Shown piece by piece: positions 25,344-33,102 of a stretch of DNA of 58,980 nucleotides (within the stretch, counting starts at the first letter, position 1; each line of letters begins with the position of its first letter). The position numbers and the translations under genes were made by a program. The stretch lies in contig DVOO01000007.1 in the NCBI GenBank assembly GCA_018713515.1, positions 1-58,980 of the forward strand, read 5' to 3'. The notes beneath the pieces are model-generated. The model searched no databases. It had not been told where the DNA came from and worked only from the letters and a program-made list of their open reading frames with translations. Source of the stretch: Candidatus Scatomonas pullistercoris. GTDB lineage: Bacteria; Bacillota; Clostridia; Lachnospirales; Lachnospiraceae.

Positions 25344-25427
25344 GGAAACCTCCCTGTATAGATTTCTTTACTGTCAGTATAGCGGAAAAGAAATCTCTGC
25401 TGTAGTGGGGGATGTCAGGAATTGGGA

Positions 25428-25447
25428 TGACAAATGTCACAAGTGAC
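25428..25447. promoter_or_regulatory. Two overlapping palindromes, putative response-regulator operator
   Basis: TGACAAATGTCA (25428-25439) and GTCACAAGTGAC (25436-25447) overlap in the divergent region between the exporter and the two-component system. NarL/FixJ-type regulators bind such inverted repeats, and the site lies just upstream of the kinase promoter. No binding evidence is available. Confidence 0.45.
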
Positions 25448-25455
25448 GGAAATCC

Positions 25456-25484
25456 TTGCCAGGGACGAAGGAATCCGTTAAGAT
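25456..25484 (+). promoter_or_regulatory. Predicted promoter of the two-component operon
   Basis: TTGCCA (25456-25461), a 17-bp spacer and TAAGAT (25479-25484) lie 35 bp before the kinase start and next to the overlapping palindromes. Confidence 0.5.
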
Positions 25485-25519
25485 AAAAGCAGATTCGTGG
25501 GAGAAAGGCGGTGGAGAAT

Positions 25520-26608
25520 ATGGGAGCTCTGGCAGACCGGGGATTCTTTATGCTGTACGGAATCGGCGCGGCTGTATTCCTGGAGACAGGCACAGCGTAC
25601 ATTGCGGCCCTGTTTCTGTCCGTGGCCCTTTCCTGCCTTCCTCTGATTCTGCCGGGCAAATGGCAGGCAGGTGTTCTGCTGGCTCTGGGCTGCGCAGCCG
25701 CCTGCTTCTGGCCGGAGACGGCCGCGTTTCTTCCGCTGGTGTTGTATACGATCCTGGAGAGCCGCTGCCTGTGGGCCCTTCCCTTTGCAGCCGCGGCTCT
25801 GTTCCGGGGCTGCGTCAGAGGCGGGGAGACGGCTGTTTATCTGCTGGCCGGAGCGGCCGGGGCGCTGCTTTTGTGGGAGCGGAACCGGAGACTCACAGAG
25901 AAGGAGGCCAGGCTTCGCTGTGTTCAGGATGACAGCACGGAGCGCTCTCTTCTTTTAAAACAGCGAAACCGGGAGCTGCAGGCCAAGCAGGATTATGAAA
26001 TCTATGCGGCGACTCTGCGGGAGCGGAACCGGATTGCCCGGGAGATTCATGACAGTGTGGGTCATCTGCTGGCCCGGTCCATTCTGATGACCGGGGCCGC
26101 GCGGGCGGTAAACCGGGAAGCCTCTCTGGAGGAACCCCTCCGTTCTCTGGAAGACACGCTGAAGGAGGCCATGGACAGTGTCCGGCGCAGTGTCCACGAT
26201 CTTCACGGGGATTCCGTGGATCTGAAAGCCCAGACGGAGCAGCTGGTCCGGGAATTCCGGTTCTGCCCGGCCGTTCTGGACTACGATATGGGGGCGGGGG
26301 TGCCTGGCAGGGTAAAGTTCTGTTTTCTGGCGGTGCTGAAGGAAGCTCTGGCCAATGTGATGAAGCACAGCAATGCCGCGGAGGTGCGGATCGCCATGCG
26401 GGAGCACCCGGCTTTTTATCAGCTGGATATCCGGGATGACGGAACGGTCCGGAAAGAGCGGAAGATAACGGAAGGTATGGGCCTGCAGAACATGGAAGAG
26501 CGGGTGCGGAATCTGGGTGGTCTGCTGAAGATTACCCGGGAGAGGGGATTCCGGATCTTTATATCTATTCCAAAGGAGGAACAACAGCATGAGAATCGTG
26601 GTGATTGA
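25520..26608 (+). CDS. Sensor histidine kinase (HisKA_3 / NarX-DesK type)
   Basis: The 362-residue kinase starts with a hydrophobic region of about five short transmembrane helices (residues 5-120) and no large extracellular sensor, as in intramembrane-sensing kinases next to exporters. The dimerisation box is 'ERNRIAREIHDSVGHLLARS', with the phosphoacceptor His in 'EIHD'. The HATPase domain shows 'KEALANVMKHSNA' (N box), 'DIRDDG' and 'GMGLQNMEERV'. The in-frame GTG at 25511 is only 2 nt after AGAAAGG, so the ATG at 25520 is preferred. It overlaps the regulator gene by 20 bp. Confidence 0.9.
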   Translation: MGALADRGFFMLYGIGAAVFLETGTAYIAALFLSVALSCLPLILPGKWQAGVLLALGCAAACFWPETAAFLPLVLYTILESRCLWALPFAAAALFRGCVRGGETAVYLLAGAAGALLLWERNRRLTEKEARLRCVQDDSTERSLLLKQRNRELQAKQDYEIYAATLRERNRIAREIHDSVGHLLARSILMTGAARAVNREASLEEPLRSLEDTLKEAMDSVRRSVHDLHGDSVDLKAQTEQLVREFRFCPAVLDYDMGAGVPGRVKFCFLAVLKEALANVMKHSNAAEVRIAMREHPAFYQLDIRDDGTVRKERKITEGMGLQNMEERVRNLGGLLKITRERGFRIFISIPKEEQQHENRGD

Positions 26609-27215
26609 TGATGATCCGCTGATTGTGATGGCGCTGGAAACCATCCTGGGCGCCGGCGGAGAAGCAGTAATCTGCGGTTCCGGGCACAGCGGAGAGGAAG
26701 CGGAAAAGCTGTATGAGCGGGAGCGGCCGGATGTTCTGCTGATGGATATCCGCATGGAGGGCATGGACGGGCTGGAAGCGCTGGAGCGTATCCTGAAACG
26801 GTTTCCTGGGGCCAGGATTCTGCTGCTCACCACTTTTCTGGATGACGAATACATCATCCGGGCTATCCGGGCCGGGGCCCGGGGCTATCTGCTGAAGCAG
26901 GATTATGGAAGTATCCTGCCTGCCCTGCGGGCGGTGATGAGCGGACAGACGGTATTTGGCAGCGGGATCATGGCCAGGATTCCGGAGCTGTTTCAGAGAG
27001 AGGGCCGCAGGGAGCGGAAGGCGGAGGGACTGAGCGAGCGGGAAAATGAGCTGGTATCCCTGGTTGCCGAAGGATTATCCAACCGGGAGATCGCGGATGT
27101 CATGTGTCTTGGAGAGGGAACGGTGCGGAATTATCTCAGCAGTGTTCTGGATAAGCTGCATCTGCGGGACCGGACGCAGCTGGCCGTCTGGTACTACCGG
27201 GATATGCAAAGATAG
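26589..27215 (+). CDS. NarL/FixJ-family response regulator
   Basis: The 208-residue regulator has an N-terminal receiver domain with the acidic pair 'DDDP', the phosphoacceptor Asp in 'LLMDIRMEGMDG' (near residue 54), the switch 'LLTTF' and 'KQD' lysine. The LuxR-type helix-turn-helix (about 150-200) carries 'LSERENELVSLVAEGLSNREIADVM'-type sequence ending in 'GTVRNYLSSVLDKL'. It is the partner of the overlapping kinase gene and probably controls the divergent ABC exporter. It converges with ureD on a shared hairpin. Confidence 0.92.
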   Translation: MRIVVIDDDPLIVMALETILGAGGEAVICGSGHSGEEAEKLYERERPDVLLMDIRMEGMDGLEALERILKRFPGARILLLTTFLDDEYIIRAIRAGARGYLLKQDYGSILPALRAVMSGQTVFGSGIMARIPELFQREGRRERKAEGLSERENELVSLVAEGLSNREIADVMCLGEGTVRNYLSSVLDKLHLRDRTQLAVWYYRDMQR

Positions 27216-27256
27216 CCGGAAGCCGGCGGGGAAAATTATCCCTGCCGGCTTCCGGC
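27215..27256. terminator. Bidirectional terminator between the regulator and ureD
   Basis: GCCGGAAGCCGGC and its complement (right arm 27241-27256, CCTGCCGGCTTCCGGC) form a long GC stem around an AT loop. It covers the regulator stop codon and the last codons of ureD, so both convergent units probably end here. Confidence 0.65.
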
Positions 27257-28039
27257 CATTTCCAGAAGTCTTCGGCTGATTTCTTCCAGGCGCTGGGCTC
27301 TGCGTCCCAGGACCCGGACGGCAAAGTCGCCCTCCATCAGCTCTGTAATCCCGCCCTCGGCATCCGAAAGAGAGGACAGGTACTCCCGGGCTTCCCGGAA
27401 ATAATCCTCCGGGCTCTCCGGGCGGGTAAGAAAAAGATTCAGAAGATGCGTGTATCCTTCGTACATGCCAAGGCCGGCCATGTCGAAGCGGGCTGGTTCA
27501 TAGCGGGTATTATCCCGGTAGATGAGCCTTCCGCCCCGGCGGATTTCCACCAGATTGTGGTAGAACCGGTAGGCGAAGGCTTCCCCGCTGGCGTAGCGGC
27601 CGCAGGAGAAAATTTCACTCATCTGAAAGGCGGATGTGTGATCTTCCAGCTGAATTTCCATGCGGTTTTCAAAGGCAGAATCCCTGAAAGGAATGGTGGG
27701 CTGGGGATTGAAGCAGAAAGCGGCGCCTGCGGACACCTGTACGGACGTAAATCGCTTTGCGCAGCCCTCCTTCATCTGGTGGATTTTGTCGTAGGACTGG
27801 GAGACGAATTCCAGGTCCGCGCCGGGCAGAATCTCAAAGCGGAAATCCTGCCGGTCCCCGTCCATGATCCCGGCGGAGGCGGACAGCAGCATGACCTGAA
27901 TGCCCCCGCCCTTTTTTTCAAAGGGGAGCATGATCTTGTAGGGAGCTGTAAAAGCCGTGTCCCGGAGATACGTTTTTCCGTCCCTGCAGGCAGCCTGCAG
28001 GCGGAGACTGGATACTTTTCCGAACTGGTTTGTTTCCAT
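27236..28039 (-). CDS. ureD: Urease accessory protein UreD (UreH)
   Basis: UreD is the first chaperone to bind apo-urease and, with UreF and UreG, delivers nickel to its active site. The 267-residue protein has the family's 'LPFEKKGGGIQVMLLSASAGIMDGD' segment near residue 40 and 'NPQPTIPFRDSAFENRMEI' near 110, with a normal length for the family. It is the last gene of the urease cluster, 5 bp after ureG. Confidence 0.92.
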   Translation of the reverse strand: METNQFGKVSSLRLQAACRDGKTYLRDTAFTAPYKIMLPFEKKGGGIQVMLLSASAGIMDGDRQDFRFEILPGADLEFVSQSYDKIHQMKEGCAKRFTSVQVSAGAAFCFNPQPTIPFRDSAFENRMEIQLEDHTSAFQMSEIFSCGRYASGEAFAYRFYHNLVEIRRGGRLIYRDNTRYEPARFDMAGLGMYEGYTHLLNLFLTRPESPEDYFREAREYLSSLSDAEGGITELMEGDFAVRVLGRRAQRLEEISRRLLEMAGSRQG

Positions 28040-28044
28040 AGAAC

Positions 28045-28653
28045 TTACATTCCTTCCAGCAGCACATTTTCCTTGATCCAGGCGATCACCTCGTCCACAT
28101 GCTCGCCGCCGCGGATGTTGGTGAAAATGAAGGGACGGTCTCCCCTCATTTTTTTAGAATCCCGCTCCATAACCGAAAGGTCGGCGCCCACATAGGGGGC
28201 AAGGTCAATCTTGTTGATGACCAGCAGATCCGAGCGGGTGATGCCCGGTCCGCCCTTCCGGGGGATTTTATCGCCCTCGGACACATCGATGACAAAAAGC
28301 GTAGCGTCCACCAGTTCCGGAGAGAAGGTGGCGGACAGGTTGTCGCCGCCGCTCTCAATGAAGAGCAGCTCGATATCGGGGAAGCGCTCCAGCATCTCGT
28401 CCACGGCCTCCAGGTTCATGGAAGCATCCTCGCGGATCGCAGTATGGGGGCAGCCGCCGGTCTCCACACCGATGATGCGCTCCCGGGGCATGACGCTGTT
28501 TTTCGCCAGAAATTCCGCGTCTTCTTTCGTATAGATATCGTTGGTGATAACGCCGATACTGTAATCCTTGGACATTTTGCGGGTCAGAGCTTCGATGAGG
28601 GCCGTTTTGCCGGAACCCACCGGGCCTGCCACGCCGATTTTTACGTATGACAT
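28045..28653 (-). CDS. ureG: Urease accessory GTPase UreG
   Basis: UreG is the SIMIBI-class GTPase that carries nickel and powers urease activation. The 202-residue protein has P-loop 'GPVGSGKT' near residue 10, the metal-binding 'CPH' motif in '[16 protein letters not shown]' (Cys-Pro-His, the nickel ligand pair), '[15 protein letters not shown]' and the guanine-specificity 'NKIDLAP'. There is no His-rich N-terminal extension. The gene lies 14 bp after ureF. Confidence 0.96.
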   Translation of the reverse strand: MSYVKIGVAGPVGSGKTALIEALTRKMSKDYSIGVITNDIYTKEDAEFLAKNSVMPRERIIGVETGGCPHTAIREDASMNLEAVDEMLERFPDIELLFIESGGDNLSATFSPELVDATLFVIDVSEGDKIPRKGGPGITRSDLLVINKIDLAPYVGADLSVMERDSKKMRGDRPFIFTNIRGGEHVDEVIAWIKENVLLEGM

Positions 28654-28667
28654 TTTGCTTATCCTTT

Positions 28668-29369
28668 CTATGACATGTATAATCTTGAGTACAGCGTCTC
28701 GTGCTGAATGCTGCGCAGATCAAAGGCCGGGGTGGAGGCGCAGAGCATTTCTTCCCCGGCATTTTCCGCCTCCGCCAGGATTTCCCCGAACAGGGAATAC
28801 AGATCGGACAGCATCCGCTGTCCCTCCGTCTGACTTAAGGGGATCAGCTTTACGCAGTTGGTAACCATGGCAGAAGCCTGGGCGTACAGAAAATTCAGAA
28901 GGGCATCCGTCAGTGGGATCCCGGCGCAGGCGCAGACGGCTCCATAAGCGCAGGGATGGCAGAGGGTTTTCTTCGGCCCGGCTGCCAGATACTCCTGAAA
29001 GAACCCGCTGGTCCAGGGGATGTCCATTTTGCTCAGGGTTTTTATAAAACGGCTGCCCAGGCGCCGGGAAGCATCCCGGATCTCAAAGGGCACCCGGGAA
29101 GCCTCCAGAATGTCCTCCAGTTCGGACAGCTTTTCGGCCCGGCAGTCTCTGGAAGCCTCATAGGCCAGGCGCGCGGCCAGCAGATCCGTGTACAGAAAAT
29201 TGTACCGGAGGCGTCTCCGGATGTAGTCCTCCGCCCCGGCAGCGTCCTGGACCAGACCCTTCTGGATATAGGTTTCCAGTCCGTAGGAATGGGAGTAGCC
29301 TCCAATAGGAAACAGAGAGTCATTGATCTGCAGAAGCAGAAAATGACTCTTGAGATTTTCAGTCTTCAT
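28668..29369 (-). CDS. ureF: Urease accessory protein UreF
   Basis: UreF forms a complex with UreD and acts as the activator/gatekeeper for UreG. The 233-residue all-helical protein has the characteristic N-terminal '[19 protein letters not shown]' and '[10 protein letters not shown]' with '[10 protein letters not shown]' towards the C-terminus. The frame runs 19 codons further upstream, but GAGGT lies 7 nt before the ATG at 29369 and homologues begin there. The gene lies 10 bp after ureE. Confidence 0.93.
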   Translation of the reverse strand: MKTENLKSHFLLLQINDSLFPIGGYSHSYGLETYIQKGLVQDAAGAEDYIRRRLRYNFLYTDLLAARLAYEASRDCRAEKLSELEDILEASRVPFEIRDASRRLGSRFIKTLSKMDIPWTSGFFQEYLAAGPKKTLCHPCAYGAVCACAGIPLTDALLNFLYAQASAMVTNCVKLIPLSQTEGQRMLSDLYSLFGEILAEAENAGEEMLCASTPAFDLRSIQHETLYSRLYMS

Positions 29370-29379
29370 AGATGATACC

Positions 29380-29862
29380 TCAGTGATGATGGTGGCCGGG
29401 GGCCCCGGAGGAAATCCTCCGGTCAAAATCCAGCTTTTCTCTGGCCCGCTTTGCGGTTACTCCGTGCAGCTTTGAAAGCATCTGCAGCATCGGTTCGTTG
29501 TAGGGCGTAATAAAAGAATAGGCGTCCTTCCCGTAGAACAGGGGAGCGTGGCGGTTGCCGATTTCATAGCACACCTTTGCCGCCATAAAGCCGTGATCCG
29601 GGGCCACCCGGACGCGGATGACCTCGCAGGGCGGGATGCGCACGGCGATGACGCGGTCCGCGTCCTCAAAGAGAATATCTCCCTCCTGCAGGCCTCTGGT
29701 CAGCACGGAATCATCCATGCGGATGCCCAGCTCCGTCCCCGCATCGGTGGTCTTTTTATGGATTTTTTTAAAGGCATCGTCCCAGTCGATGTCCACATAT
29801 TCAACTTTTTTGCCGGATACCTTCTGAGAATCCAGCTTTCCGATAATTTTTTCGCAGATCAT
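29380..29862 (-). CDS. ureE: Urease nickel metallochaperone UreE
   Basis: UreE binds nickel and hands it to UreG. The 160-residue protein has the N-terminal peptide-binding domain and the ferredoxin-like metal domain with 'IGNRHAPLFY', which carries the conserved interfacial nickel-binding histidine. It ends in a short His tail, 'GHHHH', as in many UreE proteins that store extra nickel. It is 16 bp after ureI. Confidence 0.95.
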   Translation of the reverse strand: MICEKIIGKLDSQKVSGKKVEYVDIDWDDAFKKIHKKTTDAGTELGIRMDDSVLTRGLQEGDILFEDADRVIAVRIPPCEVIRVRVAPDHGFMAAKVCYEIGNRHAPLFYGKDAYSFITPYNEPMLQMLSKLHGVTAKRAREKLDFDRRISSGAPGHHHH

Positions 29863-29878
29863 AGGAATCCTTTCCTTC

Positions 29879-30385
29879 TTACCACATTCCGATTATCATC
29901 AGAAGCCCGGGGATCCAGGCAGTGATTACGCCCTCAATCACCTGCAGGACGGGCACAAATCTGCCCAGCTTTTTGCCGCAGATGTCTTCCACAAAGGAAG
30001 TTCCCCAGAGGATGGCCCACAGATACCAGATAACAGCCCAGCGCCAGTCGGCGGTGACGCCTAGAGCGCTGCTTCCGGTGAGGCCCTCAATGGTTCCAAA
30101 GACGATGGCGTTGACAGCCACAAAGGTAGAGAACCAGGCGAAGGGAATGGGGCTCAAGTTCTTCAGCTTTACAAAAGCCACGAACAGATAGGTAAAGCCG
30201 AACAGCAGGCCGGTTCCGGCAGCGTAGTAATTTCCCTGCACCAGATTTACGGCGTTGATGAAAATAGACAGGCCGCCGGTTAAAATATTCATAACGGCCG
30301 CGGACTTTCCGTCCACCTTGTAAAGGGTGCACATACCGTTGTTGATCAGTACGATACCCACAAAAAGCAAGCAGACACCTAACAT
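29879..30385 (-). CDS. ureI: AmiS/UreI-family urea or amide channel
   Basis: The 168-residue integral membrane protein has six predicted helices and the family motifs 'FVGIVLINNGMC' at the N-terminus, 'FGFTYLFVAF', and 'WAILWGTSFVEDI', with the conserved Trp and Glu of the pore. UreI proteins pass urea into the cytoplasm to urease; AmiS is the amide counterpart. Its position between ureC and ureE supports a urea channel. A terminator-like hairpin separates it from ureC, so its expression may be lower than that of the structural genes. Confidence 0.9.
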   Translation of the reverse strand: MLGVCLLFVGIVLINNGMCTLYKVDGKSAAVMNILTGGLSIFINAVNLVQGNYYAAGTGLLFGFTYLFVAFVKLKNLSPIPFAWFSTFVAVNAIVFGTIEGLTGSSALGVTADWRWAVIWYLWAILWGTSFVEDICGKKLGRFVPVLQVIEGVITAWIPGLLMIIGMW

Positions 30386-30413
30386 AATAATTTCCTCCTC
30401 ATTTCGTAATGAT

Positions 30414-30445
30414 AAAAAGCCGCCGGGATCTTTTCCCGGCGGCTT
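30414..30445 (-). terminator. Terminator between ureC and ureI
   Basis: AAGCCGCCGGGA (read on minus) and its exact complement form 12-bp arms around a 5-nt loop, followed on the minus strand by TTTTT. It is inside the urease gene order, so it should partly separate ureABC transcripts from the channel and accessory genes. No strong minus-strand promoter was recognised in the 66-bp gap, so read-through is likely. Confidence 0.8.
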
Positions 30446-30451
30446 GCTGGT

Positions 30452-32173
30452 TTAAAACAGGCTGTAAAGCTGTGCCAGGGGCAGCTTGTCAGCGGGTTTG
30501 GAGGTGATGTGTTCTCCGTCTACACGCACCTCGTAGGTTTCCGGATTTACAGTGATCTCCGGCGTCCGGTCATTGAATTTCATATCCTTTTTACCGATGC
30601 TGCGGCAGCCGGATACGGGAACTACCGTCTTCTCCAGACCGTATTTGCCCTTTACATCTTCTTCCATGGCAGCCTTGGACACGAAGGTCAGGCAGGAGGC
30701 GTATTTTGCCTTGCCGTGGGCGGCGAACATGGGCTTGTACATCACCGGCTCACAGGTGGGAATGGATGCGTTGGCATCTCCCATCTTGGAGGCGATGATC
30801 ATGCCGCCCTTGATGATGATATCCGGCTTGATGCCGAAGAAGGCTGGATTCCACAGAACCAGATCGGCAAATTTTCCGGTTTCTACAGATCCTACGTAGG
30901 AAGCCACGCCGTGGGTAATGGCCGGGTTAATGGTATATTTGGAAATGTAGCGCTTCACGCGGAAGTTATCGTTTCCGTGGCCCTCATCCTCCGGGAGCGG
31001 TCCGCGTTCGCCCTTCATCTTGCTGGCGGTCTGCCAGGTGCGGGTAATGACCTCGCCCACACGGCCCATGGCCTGGGAGTCAGAGCTCATCATGCTGAAT
31101 ACGCCCATATCCTGCAGAACATCCTCGGCGGCGATGGTCTCGGGACGGATACGGGAATCGGCGAAAGCCACATCCTCGGGAATCCGCTTGTCCAGATGAT
31201 GGCAGACCATCAGCATGTCCAGATGCTCGTCCAGGGTATTGACGGTGTAGGGCATGGTGGGATTGGTGGAGGAAGGAAGTACGTTGGGAGCCGCAGCCGC
31301 CCGGATAATATCGGGAGCGTGTCCGCCGCCGGCGCCCTCCGTGTGGTAGGTGTGGATGGTACGTCCGGCAATGGCTGCCAGGGTATCCTCCACACAGCCG
31401 CCCTCGTTCAGTGTATCGGTGTGGATGGCCACCTGCACATCGTAGTCATCGGCCACATTCAGGCAGTGATCGATGGCCGCCGGTGTGCTGCCCCAGTCTT
31501 CGTGGAGCTTCAGGCCCATGGCTCCCGCCTTAATCTGTTCCACCAGAGCCTTCTCGTCGGAACAGTTGCCCTTGCCCAGAAGACCGATGTTCATGGGATA
31601 TTCCTCCGCGGCCTTCAGCATCATTTCCATATTCCAGGGGCCGGGGGTGCAGGTGGTGGCGTTGGTGCCGTCCGCCGGGCCGGTGCCGCCGCCGATCATG
31701 GTGGTGACGCCGCTGTACAGCGCGCAGTCCACCTGCTGAGGGGAAATAAAGTGAATGTGGGTGTCAAGCCCTCCGGCCGTGAGGATCAGCCCCTCGCCGG
31801 CCAGAGCCTCTGTGGAGGCGCCCACAGTCATGCCCGGCGTCACTCCGTCCATGACGGAGGGGTTGCCTGCCTTGCCGATGCCCGCGATCTTTCCGTCCTT
31901 AATTCCGATATCAGCTTTATAAATGCCGGTGTAATCCACCACCAGACAGTTGGTGATCACCAGATCCAGATCGCCGTCAGCGCTGGTGGTGGTCACGGAC
32001 TGGCCCATGCCGTCCCGGAGGGTCTTTCCGCCTCCGAATTTGCTCTCATCACCGTAGGTGGTGTAATCCTTCTCCACCTCGATTACCAGGTCCGTATCCG
32101 CCAGGCGAACCTTATCGCCCACGGTGGGACCGTACATCATTGCGTATTTCTCGCCGGATATTTTCGTGCTCAT
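30452..32173 (-). CDS. ureC: Urease subunit alpha (catalytic)
   Basis: UreC holds the di-nickel site that hydrolyses urea to ammonia and carbamate. The 573-residue protein is full length. Visible parts are '[16 protein letters not shown]' at the N-terminus, the metal ligands 'DTHIHF', the lysine that becomes carbamylated in 'GLKLHEDWG' (about residue 220), 'HTDTLNEGG', and the flap '[17 protein letters not shown]' with the catalytic histidine. All active-site residues look intact. It follows ureB by 15 bp and precedes an internal terminator. Confidence 0.97.
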   Translation of the reverse strand: MSTKISGEKYAMMYGPTVGDKVRLADTDLVIEVEKDYTTYGDESKFGGGKTLRDGMGQSVTTTSADGDLDLVITNCLVVDYTGIYKADIGIKDGKIAGIGKAGNPSVMDGVTPGMTVGASTEALAGEGLILTAGGLDTHIHFISPQQVDCALYSGVTTMIGGGTGPADGTNATTCTPGPWNMEMMLKAAEEYPMNIGLLGKGNCSDEKALVEQIKAGAMGLKLHEDWGSTPAAIDHCLNVADDYDVQVAIHTDTLNEGGCVEDTLAAIAGRTIHTYHTEGAGGGHAPDIIRAAAAPNVLPSSTNPTMPYTVNTLDEHLDMLMVCHHLDKRIPEDVAFADSRIRPETIAAEDVLQDMGVFSMMSSDSQAMGRVGEVITRTWQTASKMKGERGPLPEDEGHGNDNFRVKRYISKYTINPAITHGVASYVGSVETGKFADLVLWNPAFFGIKPDIIIKGGMIIASKMGDANASIPTCEPVMYKPMFAAHGKAKYASCLTFVSKAAMEEDVKGKYGLEKTVVPVSGCRSIGKKDMKFNDRTPEITVNPETYEVRVDGEHITSKPADKLPLAQLYSLF

Positions 32174-32188
32174 GTGAATCCCTCCGTT

Positions 32189-32551
32189 TTATTTGATGAA
32201 ACCTTTCTGTTTTGCCTTTTCCACAGCCGCGGCTTTCGTTGTCTCCGTGGCCTGGGCCCGGGTCAGATCGTTGAGGCCGAAGATGCGCTTTGTTCCGCCC
32301 ATGGCGGTGAGCTGTACTTCCTTTTCTTCGCCCGGCTCAAACCGCACGGAAGTGCCGGAGGGAATATCCAGATGATATCCGTAGGCCTTCTCACGGTCAA
32401 AGGAGAGGCAGCGGTTGACCTCGAAAAAATGGAAATGCGATCCTACCTGCACCGGACGGTCTCCGGTGTTGGCCACCGTCAGAGTGAGGGAAGGCTTGCC
32501 CTCGTTCAGAACGATCTCCCTGTCCATGGGTATGATTTCTCCAACTTTCAT
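32189..32551 (-). CDS. ureB: Urease subunit beta
   Basis: The 120-residue structural subunit has '[23 protein letters not shown]' near residue 30, '[22 protein letters not shown]' in the middle and a lysine-rich C-terminal helix. Length is that of a separate beta subunit (not fused to gamma). It lies 13 bp after ureA and 15 bp before ureC. Confidence 0.96.
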   Translation of the reverse strand: MKVGEIIPMDREIVLNEGKPSLTLTVANTGDRPVQVGSHFHFFEVNRCLSFDREKAYGYHLDIPSGTSVRFEPGEEKEVQLTAMGGTKRIFGLNDLTRAQATETTKAAAVEKAKQKGFIK

Positions 32552-32564
32552 CTCTGCTTACCTC

Positions 32565-32867
32565 CTATCGAATGGGATTATGTACGGTAACCATTTTGGT
32601 GCCGTCCGGGAAAGTGGCCTCCACCTGTACTTCGGCTACCATATCAGCCACACCGTCCATAACATCTTCCTTCGTCAAAAGTCCGGCTCCGAGCTGCATC
32701 AGCTCCGTCACCGTTTTTCCATCCCGGGCCATTTCCATCAGCTCCGAGCTGATGTAAGCGACGGATTCCGGGTAATTCAGCTTCAGTCCCCGCGCCCTGC
32801 GCTCTTTTGCCAGATTTCCGGCCAGATGCAGCATAAGCTTTTCCTGTTCTTTGGGTGTCAGACGCAT
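32565..32867 (-). CDS. ureA: Urease subunit gamma
   Basis: The 100-residue protein is a complete gamma subunit, with '[17 protein letters not shown]' at the start, '[24 protein letters not shown]' and '[17 protein letters not shown]' at the end. GGAGG lies 9 nt upstream of the ATG at 32867; the much longer open frame upstream is not coding. It is the first gene of the cluster, and its 78-nt leader contains a terminator-like hairpin. Confidence 0.96.
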   Translation of the reverse strand: MRLTPKEQEKLMLHLAGNLAKERRARGLKLNYPESVAYISSELMEMARDGKTVTELMQLGAGLLTKEDVMDGVADMVAEVQVEATFPDGTKMVTVHNPIR

Positions 32868-32900
32868 GTTCCTACCTCCGTTTCTGTGAATGATATACGA

Positions 32901-32941
32901 AAAAAAGCAGACGAAGACCTCAAAAGACGTCTTCGTCTGCT
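32901..32941 (-). terminator. Promoter-proximal terminator/attenuator in the urease leader
   Basis: On the minus strand AGCAGACGAAGAC (13 nt) pairs perfectly with its complement across a 10-nt loop and is followed by TTTTTTT. It begins only about 5 nt after the predicted transcription start and ends about 35 nt before ureA. Such a structure should stop most transcripts unless antitermination occurs. The loop region holds a palindrome, AAGACGTCTT, able to form a competing small stem. Which factor or ligand relieves it is unknown. Confidence 0.7.
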
Positions 32942-32951
32942 TACGGGTTGT

Positions 32952-32980
32952 AATATAGCACAGGAGGATAAAAATGTCAA
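32952..32980 (-). promoter_or_regulatory. Urease operon promoter
   Basis: On the minus strand TTGACA (32980-32975), a 17-bp spacer and TATATT (32957-32952) form a near-consensus sigma-A promoter. Transcription would start near 32945, immediately before the terminator-like hairpin. Confidence 0.8.
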
Positions 32981-33034
32981 TGAAAAACTTTTCCCCGGCC
33001 GCGTAAATAAACGGGGTAAAAGGGGCAGCGCGTC

Positions 33035-33086
33035 TTGACAAACCAATACCCCCATGGGTATAATATACCCATACTATGTAGGGTAT
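33035..33086 (+). promoter_or_regulatory. P1B-ATPase promoter with two CsoR/RcnR-like operators
   Basis: TTGACA (33035-33040) and TATAAT (33059-33064) are 18 bp apart. The dyad ATACCCCCATGGGTAT (33046-33061) overlaps the -10, and a second, ATACCC-N10-GGGTAT (33065-33086), lies downstream of it. Runs of C and G flanked by TA/AT resemble operators of CsoR/RcnR-family metal repressors for Cu, Ni or Co. The repressor gene is not in the window. The shared intergenic region also holds the divergent urease promoter. Confidence 0.65.
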
Positions 33087-33102
33087 AAAGAAGGAGGTAG
33101 AA

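Noticed and set aside
21566-25361. Long plus-strand frames opposite the ABC exporter genes (21566-23341 and 23718-25361)
   Set aside because: Permease and ATPase motifs are on the minus strand; the plus frames are Gly/Gln-rich shadows.
30509-32590. 693-codon open frame opposite ureC and ureB
   Set aside because: Shadow of conserved urease genes; its His/Gly/Val-rich translation has no recognisable domain.
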